NCBI GenBank assembly: GCA_006384855.1
Contig: VCJN01002140.1
Coordinates: forward strand, 1-64,000
Source: Tetraselmis striata
Taxonomy: Eukaryota; Chlorophyta; Chlorodendrophyceae; Chlorodendrales; Chlorodendraceae
Reading direction: 5' to 3'
Length of the DNA: 64,000 nt
Below the pieces are notes generated by a model. It did not search any database. It was not told where the DNA came from and saw nothing but the letters and a program-made list of their open reading frames with translations. Position 1 is the stretch's first letter, and each line of letters starts with the position of its first letter. Both the position numbers and the translations under genes were made by a program. Positions 1-10,278 of the stretch are shown here, one piece after another.

Positions 1-2290
1 ACGCAAGCAAGCATCACAGTGTTTGCAGTAATGCTTAACTGTGGTATTCATGCGTGGCCACCAAAACATACGCAGTATGTTGGCAAGAGTGCGGGTATGG
101 TTGGGGTGTCCATTACCAACATGATACTCCTCAATGATGAGTTTTCTCAGTTCAGAATCATCGGGTATACAGACCTTATCTGCCATGTAGTAGAGACCAT
201 CAGTCTCATACTGTCGCATACCGTTAGGGGTACGTCCATGGTTGTAGGCAGTGATGTAGGCACCTTTGATCTTGTTGATCAGCTTGCTGTCAATCTGCAA
301 GGCGGACATTGCTGACAGTCAAATAGTCCTGCATTTGTTCAAGGTCAGCTTCGACCAACTGGTTTTCATACTCAGTCAATGCACAATGCAGGTCAGGGCG
401 GCGAGAGAGGGCATCATCTCATTGTCAGCGCATTTGCGATATAATATCTGTAACACATGTTCATTATTTAGCTTGTGGGTTGACTGCCATGTATGGTGAA
501 ATCTCATGTAACCATAGGGCATGGCGTCTGCCTAGTCCTTCCTGTGTGGGCAAATGCCTCAATGTGGCATGGTCGGTTATAACTTTAATACAGCGATTGC
601 TTTCCAAATAGCAGCGCCATTCTTTCAGAGCACGTACCACACCCAAGAGCTCTTGGTCACATGTGGGATGTAACAGCAATAAGTCATGGTCAGACTTGCT
701 GGTAAAACACATTGATGATCACACATTTTTCTGGTATCATATGTGACTGATGGGACTTCTTGGCTTCTGGTTTAAGCCAGCATGGTTTTGAGTTCTTCAA
801 TGGTTACGACATGATTAATTGCGTGTGGTTTGATGTCCTGTTGCAGGTATGGTTTCTCAGCACTGCAATAATCTGAACAGACAGCATCATATGCTGAGCT
901 ATAGGCATCAAGTTCGAGTGACCGGACCATAGGCATAATTCAGTCTCTTGAATTCTGCTTGTTCAAACACAACAGAGTCAGTTGGACATGCATGTGATTT
1001 TGCATATTCATCAGTTTCAGCATCATTCTTTCGACTGTTGTTTTTGGTACGCATTCTGCGCACTCGAGATCTCTTTTGCATGATAGTTAGTTTGGCATGC
1101 AGTCTAGCATGTTTCGTTTTGTCTTTGACATTTTTGTCGACAATTTCTATGCACCCTGTCTCGTCCTCGATGTCGGCAACGAGGTGTGAATGAGCACAGG
1201 AACACCCATGAGCTTCATGCTCAGGTTGCGAGTCGGAGGGGTTCAGTGCCGCGGGCGCGCAATGCTCAACCATATCGACATATGTATCCTCGATCTCATG
1301 CAGGGACTGATCATGTAATTTAGCAATGCATGCATTTTCGCATGGACTCGCATGCATTTTTTGCATGGAATACTTCATCTGAGTCGATTTTTCGACTTGC
1401 TTGCCTAGCTTGTTAGCTGCCTTGCATGCATTTTTGCATGGACTACATCTGAGTCGAGACACTCCCGTTGGCGTGGTTAGCCATCTTTTGTACCTCGGCT
1501 CTCTCTTGCTTGGGAATCGCCCGCAAAATACGCTGCACTTGCAAGTACTCAGGCACAGCGAAATGTTCATGCAGCTAAGCAAATGCAGCGTGTAGCTTGC
1601 GCTGTTCACAAGTCGACACAACAAGTAACCATCTTGGGGTCGCTTGGCTTGATGCATATGTCACGCGCGTAGTCTCCGACGGTTGTCTGGATGCCGTTGG
1701 GGAAAGCGGCCTTGAAGAAAGCTTGTTTCCAGTCTTGATTGTTGACGAAGTGAGTCAGGACCTCGCAGCCCATGACAATGTGAACCTGAAGCTCATGGCT
1801 GTTGAGCACAAGTTGGTGGGTGTGAGCCGCGATAGAATCAGTCTTGAACTGTCGACCGAGCCATGCTTCCATCTCAGGAACCCAAAGCTTGTTTCGGTCG
1901 GAAATCTTCTTGTCGACATTCTCCGGAAAAAAGCCTTGACTGCCGGAAAGTCGTGAACGTCGGCGAGTTTGTGAGAGATGTTCTGGGTTGGCGCCACAAC
2001 ACCGGCTTACAACATCTTCTTCTCGACAATTTGACGCATAGACTGCTCGGCGGGTGGACCACCGGGAGGGTCGGCTTGACGGGCGCTCCGGTGCGATGCC
2101 ATGGCGACACGCGACTCGGATAAAGGTCAACGGGTACGGAATCGCGACCAGGGGTCGGCAGGACCAACGAAACCGCGAATGTATCGTCGTGCGTGCGAGA
2201 GCAGGTCGCTGTGGGTCAGCATGTGGGGATGGATCGTAACAGGAAGCCGAAACCAGTGTAAGTACTCGTGGCAGTACTTGGTGAAACATG
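1..2290 (-). mobile_element. Ty3/gypsy LTR retrotransposon fossil, partial and broken
   Basis: Minus-strand translation shows pieces of a Ty3/gypsy polyprotein in the expected order. A possible gag-like stretch lies at about 1600-2290, a linker of unknown identity at about 908-1657, and an RNase H segment at about 464-712 with the typical TDHATLRHLP block and a following H-A-LWLHEISPY stretch. The zinc-binding head of an integrase follows at about 1-270 with YHVGNGHPN, FWWPRM and a CxxC pair. The element runs off the left edge, so the integrase core and that end are outside the window. No complete reverse transcriptase core and no LTR are visible. The copy is broken in several places and looks old. 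The family call rests on the RNase H and integrase zinc-binding motifs; the gag assignment is weak. Confidence 0.8.
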
Positions 2291-2299
2291 GCTCTACTC

Positions 2300-2860
2300 G
2301 TAGAGTTTGGCGAATTCAGTTGGTTCCAGAATGTAATCTCTTACAACATGCTGGTGGCATTGGATTTTATCCTATATCGCCTTCTGCTGCTAGCTCATGT
2401 TAATATTTATCCTATATAGCGGTCGGACTCGGCACCGCGGATAGGCAGCTATTAGTATCATGATAGTTAAGAAGTTATAGCGCGTACTGTATGTTACAAG
2501 AAATCTTATTGGCGTCTGGTTGTGTGTGAGGGGATATGCGCGTGGTGGTGAGAGACAATGCTATTCCACTGTGGTGGTGGTTGAATATGATCTGATTACA
2601 TGCCGTCAGGCGCCGTGCCTGATATATCAGGCGGCGCGATGCGGCCGGCAGGGCGCGGGAGCAGCCCGTCATCTGACGGGCGCGCGCTACGCGCCTACTG
2701 TCCTATAGTGATTAGGGCTAGTGAGGGTATAGGATATATCCTCACATTGTGGCCGTACCAGTAAATAGTACGTGTGCTGAAATATCAGCACAGCAGTACA
2801 TGTACAATTACTTGGCCATAATCTCGTCGGCGTCGCAGGTTTGTGGTGGCACTAGGGTAG
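2300..2860. other. Intergenic stretch without a recognised gene
   Basis: Nothing coding is convincing here. The 2620-2700 part is rich in short GGCGCG-type words and could form hairpins, but no element ends or RNA gene are recognisable. Confidence 0.4.
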
Positions 2861-2863
2861 TCG

Positions 2864-3818
2864 TTGGGCGTAACCCTAACAATGCTATCCAGCGATCTGG
2901 CGACCCGCAACCGTGCGAAGGGGGTCGACGTGCGCCGTATCCTTCTGAACCCGATCCGTACCCACGGCCCCAAGCTCGGGGCACACACATCAACTCACGA
3001 CGTCCGGGCGGTGACCCGACGCGCCCCTATGCCGGCTGCCGCCTCTCCGACATGGGTGGGCAGAGCTGGACTCGCCACTAACACGAGATCCGACGCGAAA
3101 CTCGTCGCAGCCAGAACCATACACCTGCGTAGGCGGGAGAGGCCGGCGACTATTCACCAACCGGCGCCGACTACAGCCGACCAGTCGGCGATGCACCACG
3201 GCCAACTCCCCTGGGAGCTCCCGCCACCACCAACTAGCCAGCTACAAGAGCCCCCCCCCCCCCCCCCCCCCCCCCCCTCCACCCCCGGCCGCGGCAGCCC
3301 CTCAAGACACGGAGATGGACGGCGAAGACCCGCCACCGGAAGATAAGCCGGCGACAAGCGTCGATCCAGCCCCGCACCACGAGCCGGCTCCACCGGCCGC
3401 AGCCCAAGCCCCCACCGCGACAAGAGAGGCCTCGGAGGCCACCAACCCCTCGAGCATACCTCCACAACCAGCACACAAGCCCATGCGTCCCGCCTGGTCA
3501 GCTCGCGGCAGAGGCCCATCGCCCCCGCCGCCCCCCGCGCCGGACGACCCCCTTGCATCCGCAGGTGGGCCGTATGCGGATGCTCCGCAAGCAAGACACC
3601 CAACCCCAAGCCTGACGCACGCCCGCGACTACCAGCGCCTCAACCCAAGAACTACGGACGTTTTTAGCCGGTACGCCCGGAATGCATTTTTCGAATTTAC
3701 CGGCACTATTCCCCGCAAGTATTACAAACAGTGTATCGCCCGACCCGCGGGCTTGGTACATGCACGAGACGAAGTCATCATGCCATTAAACGCAGTATAC
3801 TGTGCCAAAAAAAATTAG
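2864..3818 (+). CDS. Unidentified Pro/Ala-rich reading frames
   Basis: Two overlapping plus-strand open frames (2864-3346 and 3315-3818) meet near a run of about 28 C (3249-3276). The first reads Arg-rich and then poly-Pro. The second starts at ATG 3315, is Pro/Ala/Ser-rich for about 110 residues and ends in a less biased stretch with FFEFTGTIPRKYYKQC. I recognise no domain. GC-rich composition alone can keep such frames open, so a real protein is uncertain. It could be part of an unknown repeat, because the neighbours on both sides are mobile or broken. No splice signals were needed to keep the second frame open. Confidence 0.25.
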
Positions 3819-4422
3819 AAATGGATGGCTTTGTAGCCCCCACCCCCCCAAGCTAACCGGCTCAGCGGTCCATAAATACTTAGCACCATGCAACTACTCC
3901 GGTCAGCTCCCCTCCCCCATCACACCGCAGTAGCAACAGGCGGGACGCCTCTGGCTGCCTTAGCGTGCCTGCTGAGCTCGGGATGAGATGGGTCTGACTT
4001 AGGTAGGGACAGCATGGGGGCGCTGCTGTCTTAGCTATAGCCCACTGGACGGAGGAGGGGCTAAAAAACATAACATGATGGCCGATAGCTTGAACTGTGA
4101 TAACACTTCGTGTTTCCCACTATGGTTAGAGATAGCAGGTCCTAAGAACAACTCAGTCTGAGCGAGTGGATGCAGCGGACTAGACGTTGTATCCAATTTC
4201 AATTTCAATTTCACCGGACACATGGGTTAGTAGTGGCCGTTGGTCTTGAAGCAGCTGGTCTGTTTGTTGCTGTGGTGGATCGCACGGCAGTTACTGATGC
4301 GAGCTGCGAGATGGCTGGGCTGCGTCGTCGTCCGTTTCCCAATCGCTGTCGGAGTTGCGAGTGCCAGAGAGGGTTGGCGCGGCTTGCTCCTGCTACGGTT
4401 GCGTGTGGTGCCGCCTGAGTGG
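3819..4422. other. Non-coding stretch
   Basis: No supported gene. Contains short C-rich runs near 3840 and a small AATTTC repeat at about 4194-4212. Nothing else stands out. Confidence 0.4.
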
Positions 4423-6405
4423 CTACGACCCTTGGGCTGCTTCTCTTGTGCTTGGCAGGAGTGACTGCCTTGCCCTTGCCTGCTGGGAGGGGTTGGCGGG
4501 GGTGGTGTTCGAGCTGGATGGAGTGGCGCTGTGGGTTGCGCAGTTGATGTGACTCCGCTGTGAGTCTGACCAGTTCGGCCGCGAGTGCATGCTGGCTGGC
4601 TGGGGAGGTGTGGGCGAGCAGCTCTGCGGTCGTGGTGCTGAGGTGCTGGAGCTCGACCGGTCGTTCTGTGGTGAGCCTTCGCGGAATGTGCGTTGCGCTA
4701 TTGAGCGTTGCGGGGAGTCGAGGGTAATGTCAGCCTGACCTGGTGCCTCCGCCGCCCCGCGGTGGGCGGTGTCCACATCCATGGCGCTGCCGTTCTTCTC
4801 GTAGTTCAGTTCGAGCTCTGCCTCGTCGTCCGCCTGCACTCCGGTCGCGGCGGTTGCCGCCGGGGCTGTGGCTCTAGCTGCAGGGGCTGGATGGGCTGCT
4901 CCGGGGGCGTGTTCCGTTGCTGCTCGGCGATGTTCGATGGTTGCAACGGCATTAGCGACCGCTCCTAGCTTCTGTATCATGTGCTCGAACCCAAGGGGAA
5001 GTGTCGCGGGTCTTGGGATCGGCATGGGCTGCTGGGCTCGCTGGTAGTGTCAGTTGGGCTGGGCCTGGTGGTGGTGGTGTTGGCGTGGTGCCCGCAGGTC
5101 GCCCCTCGGCAGGCACCACAGCTGGCGCGGTCTTGATCTCCCCGCACGCTGTCGAGACTGTCTTACGCCACTGCTCCGTACTGACAGCCCCGCGGGTGCC
5201 GCTGATGATGCTGTGGTGGTGGGCGGCCAGCTGCAGAGTGAGAGTGTAGACTGGGCGTTGTTCGGCCCGAAGGGCGAATGATGCTGGAGGGGTCTTCCGA
5301 GCCTTCTTGCGCATGCCCATCGCTGTGCGTCGAAGCAGGTTGTGGCCGGTGTTGCCGCCAAGTTCTCCCGCTTGCCTGACCGTCTGGCTGAAGGGATGTA
5401 CGAGTAGTTCCGAGGGATCGAACTCTGACTCGGTGAGGTAGATGACGATGGTTCTGATGACGTATCGCCCGCAGTAGTACGGCAGGAGAGGTGAGGGCCA
5501 CTGCCAGGCGCAGGGTGTCTGCGAACTCCTTGTCCTCTTTGCTGAGGGAGATGGCGCAGAGATTGTCGTCCCCTAAGCGCAGCAATGTCGGCTCGGTGTG
5601 GTGTTGCTCCATCTCGACGCCAGCAGCCCTCAGGGTGTCCGTCAGCCATTGGGCGTGCTGCACCTCCGGGGGTGTGTTGATACGCTGGCTGATGGTGGCT
5701 GCGATCGATGGCCTCGACTAGTTGCTGGGATGGGCGTTGCAATACGCGTTTGTGGCGGCGGGTTGCCGGTGGGAGTTGGGTGCCTGCGATTTTTTTTGCA
5801 GTTGCGACCGTGCGGATCGCTGGCTGTTGTACTCTGCCGCCCCTTAGCGCGGCCAAGAAAGTGCCGGCTCCGGCGTCCTGTTGCTCCTCAAATCTAACGA
5901 TGTCCATGATGGCTGTGGTGGTGTCCTCATGAAGGGCCTGCTCTTCACGCCACTGTGGATGCAGGCCGGCAATTGGCATGGTGGTGGGTCGTCCGGTCGT
6001 CGGACGGTCCACCGTTTCGCAGGATGAACACGCTACCGGTACCAGTAGGCGCGCCGGCTCGCCCGGATTTAGTACATACGCAGTACTGCGCCCGGTGTTA
6101 AGGGCCGGCTGGAAAGTGAGAAGTGAGCGAAGCCAAAAGTTAGGAATCAATACCACACGTGGGGCCAGGGCATAAGGCGTACCACAAGCGCGGAACCCCT
6201 GCGCGGTCGAAGGCCCAACATCCCGCGCAGTAGCGGCAACCGAATAGGCAGCATGGGGAATCTTGCGGGCTGTCTCGTGATCCGACTGGAAAAGCGATAG
6301 GGAGCCCGGCCCGCACTCGCTGTACAAGCGCAGGGTATCAAGTCGCGAGGCCGCGGCGCCCATACGCTGCAAGCCAAGAGCGAGGGCCACGCTAGCGAAT
6401 CGCAC
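4423..6405 (-). pseudogene. Interrupted minus-strand coding region of unknown family
   Basis: Minus-strand open frames tile this interval: 6405-5050, 5663-5163, 5320-4952 and 5025-4423. Composition changes between them suggest one coding region spread over more than one frame. Stretches that look like real protein include LTDTLRAAGVEMEQ, LSKEDKEFADTLRLA and a basic RRTAMGMRKKARK patch. The C-terminal part is Ala/Pro/Ser-rich low complexity with an acidic DDEAELELNYEKN segment. No known domain is visible. It could be an ORF1/gag-like protein of a mobile element or a decayed host gene. I cannot decide and do not propose a function. Confidence 0.3.
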
Positions 6406-6747
6406 GGCTGAGGTGACTAATAATATGGACTAAAAATATTAAAAACTACCGGGTACCACGCGACCCAACGGCACGTTTTGACCCAACGGCACGCGACCCA
6501 ACGGCACGTTTCCCCGTACCTTTTCATCCCCCTCCCACAAAGGATTACGTCTCGTCCCACGCTACATGTAGCGACTAATCCTTACCCGAAAGCTGGGCGG
6601 TGTTGGAACCAAAGTGGAGTACAAAAAGTACGAATTCCGAGTAAACCCGGCTACAACACTGTGCCCCGCCTCCTAGCGACTATACACCTGAATTAATCCA
6701 GATTGACCTGATCATTTATGGGGTGGACGGGCGGGTCGGTCACGCGG
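6406..6747. other. Spacer with three ACCCAACGGCACG copies
   Basis: The 13-base word ACCCAACGGCACG occurs three times at about 6470-6508. Otherwise no gene is seen. The stretch ends at the target site of the Harbinger element. Confidence 0.5.
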
Positions 6748-6776
6748 TTACCCCCTTTTTAGGATGAGAAATACCT
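6748..6776 (+). repeat. Left TTA target duplication and 26-bp terminal inverted repeat
   Basis: TTA at 6748-6750 followed by the terminal repeat at 6751-6776, perfectly matched in reverse at 9453-9478. Sub-terminal AGCGGTAGCGGTAGC repeats follow at about 6783-6800. Confidence 0.93.
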
Positions 6777-7177
6777 GAGCCGTAGCGGTAGCGGTAGCCG
6801 TGCACTGTACTTTCCGCTACACGGAAAGCGGTTAACACCTGAGCGGTTACTGTTCAACCCGCGAAATGTTACAGAAACATGGCCCCATTTGTCCGAAGCT
6901 GACGTGGCACAAAGCGGACGTCCGTGGGGGTCGCACGGCCATTTCTCTACAAGCCCCCCCCCCCCCCCCCTTGTTGGAGCCCCGTAGGTCGTCTGTCGAT
7001 TGCGCGCGCCTCACGCGCGTCTCGCTCGCCGAGTCATACCGACCTGCTCTCGTCGCCATAGCTGTGGTTTTCAAACCAGCTTCGACGGGAAACATCACCA
7101 TGTCACACCGCGCAGCTCGCCACCTCGTCGCACTCACTCAGCCTCGAATCGACTATCGTCATCACATATCCGCAATT

Positions 7178-7645
7178 ATGGGGGACACACCCACCGCCGA
7201 TGAGGCTCGAGCTGCCACGCTCGAGCGCGAGAAGCTGAGTGCTCTCGCTTTCCGGGGAGTCATCCCCTTCCACGCAAACGACTCAGGCGGTCGCGCTGCT
7301 CCGCCAGTTTTAAACCAAGCGGTGGCAGCGCGCCAAGAACGCGCCAACGCCGAAGAAGAGCACGGGCTGGAGTCCTTCCGCGCTGTTGGCACCAACCTGC
7401 ACGTCGGCTTTGTCGGAGGAACGGACGTCGACCAAGAACGCCACGAGCCTTGGGGGAAGGACGACGACGAGCAAGACGCACCGCCATCTAGAGAGGCCGG
7501 CCCTTCCGCTCCCAAGCGCTCGACCAAGAAGGCCACCAAGGCGACTGGTGGCAGCTCGACCAAGAAGGCCACCAAGGCGACTGGTGGCAGCAAGCAATTG
7601 GGTGGCTGGCTAACAGTGTGCAGACACGTGCTGAGGATGGTGTGA
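7178..7645 (+). CDS. Second ORF of the Harbinger element
   Basis: The open frame extends from 6866, but the ATG at 7178 is a more natural start, giving about 155 residues. The protein begins MGDTPTADEARAATLEREK, is acidic in the middle (HEPWGKDDDEQD) and ends with two copies of a Lys-rich 12-residue repeat with core KKATKATGG, encoded by a 36-bp direct repeat at 7519-7590. PIF/Harbinger elements usually carry a second gene for a Myb/SANT-like DNA-binding partner that helps the transposase reach the nucleus and DNA. No clear Myb tryptophan pattern is visible here, so the partner role comes only from position and basic tail. The Lys/Ala/Thr repeats resemble histone-H1-type DNA-binding tails. 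It may be spliced. Confidence 0.5.
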   Translation: MGDTPTADEARAATLEREKLSALAFRGVIPFHANDSGGRAAPPVLNQAVAARQERANAEEEHGLESFRAVGTNLHVGFVGGTDVDQERHEPWGKDDDEQDAPPSREAGPSAPKRSTKKATKATGGSSTKKATKATGGSKQLGGWLTVCRHVLRMV

Positions 7646-7796
7646 CATCATGCTACGATACGCAACAGTATTTCTTGTTTCATGAAAGGGAAGTGAGTTA
7701 CAAAATTACTGATTCGCAATGTTGTGAGAACCAAATGCAGTCTCAACGGGCAAACCGCGTTGGATCCTGTCTTGAACGTAATTAACCCAGGGTTTA

Positions 7797-9158
7797 TCAG
7801 CGATGATGTCGCGCCTTTTCAGCATAATTATCTGGATTTGCACTAGCCACTCGAGATGGTGGCTGATTGTGCACACAATGAATCACGTTCTCAGATTGGC
7901 ACGCTTTGCAGCGTGGCAGTGGATGTTTCTCCATAAATGTGACAATGTCCGCAGGGTCTGCCGTGAACTCACCGGTGCACCTGTGGAATACGCAAATGTT
8001 GTGCAAAATCATGGTAGCATACGTCATTAGGGACATCATGCCATGGGAGCATTGCTGCTCACGAATGCAGACTCGCCAACGGGACTTCCACGTGCCAAAG
8101 ACTTGCTACACATACATCCTTGTTGAAGAGAAACAGAAATTGAAGTATTGTTCCTTTGCAGACAAGTTGACTCCATGGTAAGGCGAGAGGATGTAGTCCG
8201 CTCCTCCGAATGCTCCATCACTGATGAGGACGCCAGAAGGTCCCAGCCATTTCTCTCTGTCAAGGGAGATTTGATGGTGGAAACTTGACAACTGGCACGC
8301 CGTCGAGTCCGACATGCGGCCGGGGCGTCCGACATCAGCGTCCACAAACATGTAGAAACTGTTTACGACAACCACCACCAGGATGGAGTACCAACCCTTG
8401 TAGTTATGAAAATGCTCCATGAATAGCTCTGTGTCAGGCTGCCACGGGACGTGAGTCCCATCCACAGCTCCTCCAATGTGCGCGATGCCACGCCGCTCCT
8501 CGAAACCTTTCTGAACAAGCAGCGCCTCCTCCTTTGATGAAGGCGGGCGCATGTACTCGGGGCCAAGCACCTCAGCTATTCCGGTACATACTTCCTTGGT
8601 GTACATTGAAGCTAACGAGTCGCTGATTCCGGCCACAAAGCCAGTAGTAAACCATGTCCCGCCGTGCGCACAATGATATATTGCGACTGCCACCTTGAAA
8701 GACGTTGGCACTCTATGGAACGAGTTCTGGCACGCGTTGCTCCGAATAGCTCCGGCTGCCACAAGCTTTGTAACCATGCCGTCGAAGACGACGCGCTTGA
8801 GGCGCAAGCGTTTCTCAAACTCGCTGTCTGGCCAGTTTACCAACGCATGCCACAGCGGCGACTTCTCCCAATCAACAGTAGGGATGAGCACGCCCCTCTC
8901 GCGCCAAGGCAACTTCATAGCCCAATCGTACATTACTGGGTTTTTCCCTATGCAGCCATAAACCGCGATAGACTCACCGTCACCCAACTGGGCGATAAGC
9001 GAGGGAAGTATCACCACTTGTGGGATGGGCGCGACCTTGCCTTCGTCCCTGCTTTGTTGGACGAGAGCAGCACCGCCGGAAGCCACGAGCAGCGTCACGA
9101 GGCACATCGCCAGGTTCATGCGACGTTCAGTGTTTGGATCTTTCGCCGAGGGCGCCAT
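7797..9158 (-). pseudogene. PIF/Harbinger DDE transposase with one in-frame amber codon
   Basis: The minus frame is open from ATG 9158 (an upstream start at 9278 is possible) to TAG 8106-8108, then continues in the same frame to a stop at 7797, 454 codons in all. It would cut and paste the element. Family blocks seen in order are AIYHCAHGGTW in the helical part, GGAVDGTHV (first Asp), YKGWYSILVVVVVN, FVDADVGRPGRMSD, GVLISDGAFGGADYIL (second Asp), FNFCFSSTR, then V-stop-QVFGTWKSRW and MTYATMILHNICV. In the family the residue after R-x-x-V in that block is the catalytic Glu. Here it is TAG, one base from GAG. The rest shows no other break by eye, so the lesion looks recent. The copy could be moved only by a transposase made elsewhere. 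Confidence 0.88.
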
Positions 9159-9452
9159 GGCGACTCGAATTCTGGGGAGAGGCAGTGCAAGCGTTGGGGT
9201 GCCGTGTTGGCGGTGGTCGAGTGGGCGCATCAGGCGGAGCGGTTGGCTTATTAGCTTTGAGTTTGAAATGGCTGCCACTCACGCGCGCTGGGACGCGCCG
9301 GCGACGCGCGGGGGTCCACGTGCGCGCGGATACCGGGAGTGGCGAAATATTCCGTATTTCTGAAATACGGGGAACTCCCGCTGGGGCAGCTCCTGCCGAA
9401 TGCTGACGTGGAGCGGCAGCGCCGGGCTTTAACCGGGCGGCAACCGAGAACA

Positions 9453-9481
9453 AGGTATTTCTCATCCTAAAAAGGGGGTTA
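9453..9481 (-). repeat. Right 26-bp terminal inverted repeat and TTA target duplication
   Basis: Reverse complement of the left end over 26 bases, followed by TTA (9479-9481). Confidence 0.93.
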
Positions 9482-9999
9482 CGCGGGGAAGAGTCGATCG
9501 AAGATAAAGTACTACTCGGTTGACTGGTGACACGCGGGTAGTCAGCATTTTGGGGTCGACGACGTACCCGTACAGGCACGCCGACGCCGTGCTATGCTGC
9601 GCGTGCTTGACCCAGCGCGTAACATCCCGTACCAGGTACGTAAACACAGACGATTCGTTTTGAGGGTTGAGGGTTGCCACACCAGCAAGCTGCCAGGGGG
9701 GGGGGGCCGGGGGGGGTCAGATCGGTCTCACAAGGTCAGGAGAAAAACCGCAGCGCGTCCTGCTGGCTTGGTTGAACAGCGACCGTCTGCTCGGCAGACT
9801 ACCACATCGCTCGACGCCCGGACGTGTGAGAACCTGCGACGGAGCTGCACAGCTGGAATAGCATACTGCCTACTTCGCCGTGGGTACCTACACGTACAGC
9901 GCGTACGAGCAGTTTCTGCCAGTAACGCAGAAGTAGCGGGATCACCTCTGGCCCTGAAACCAAGTCGGCCAGGGAATGCCAGCGCGCCGAGGGAGCGCA
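9482..9999. promoter_or_regulatory. 5' flank of the fibrocystin-L-like gene
   Basis: No gene is supported between the Harbinger right end and the ATG at 10000. A GC-rich tract with G-runs (9697-9716) lies here. This is the likely promoter and 5' UTR region by position only. The Harbinger element inserted about 0.5 kb upstream of the start codon. Confidence 0.4.
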
Positions 10000-10229
10000 A
10001 TGGCTCTCCCTGGCCACCGCGGTCCCGGGAGTAGCGCTCCGCTGTGCCGCATGCTACTGATGGCGGCATTGCTGGCCTGTTGCGCCCTGCCCGCCGCGGT
10101 CTCCGCCCCCGTCCGCCCGGCCTCGCGGCGCCTGCTGCCCGAGACATTCCCTCCCGTAATCGACAGCATATCTACCGATGTTGAGAACGACTCAGGCTCC
10201 ATGCGGGGAAGTCTCGCAGGCGGAACCAA
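10000..10229 (+). other. Exon 1: signal peptide and start of IPT 1
   Basis: Residues 18-36 or so (MLLMAALLACCALPAAVSA) form a signal-peptide core ending in a good Ala-x-Ala-like cleavage site. PPVIDSIS and RGSLAGGTK then begin an IPT/TIG fold continued by LYIKGTGFSTE in the exon at 10644. In-frame ATGs at 9976 and later in the leader are alternatives. Confidence 0.85.
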
Positions 10230-10247
10230 GTGAGCCCCCCCCCCCCC

Positions 10248-10278
<31 letters not shown>

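Larger units (their letters stand above)
6751..9478 (-). mobile_element. PIF/Harbinger DNA transposon, both ends present
   Basis: The left end begins CCCCCTTTTTAGGATGAG and runs 26 bases (6751-6776). The right end (9453-9478) is its exact reverse complement. Both ends are flanked by TTA (6748-6750 and 9479-9481), the 3-bp TTA/TAA target duplication known for PIF/Harbinger. Inside lie a minus-strand DDE transposase (7797-9158) and a plus-strand second reading frame (7178-7645), converging near 7.7 kb, which matches the two-gene plan of the family. Length is 2,728 bp. Perfect terminal repeats and duplication suggest a fairly young insertion. The copy is not autonomous as it stands because the transposase has one nonsense codon. 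Confidence 0.93.

Noticed and set aside
908-1657. A 249-residue minus-strand frame as a host gene
   Set aside because: It lies between blocks of a Ty3/gypsy fossil on the same strand and shows no host domain.
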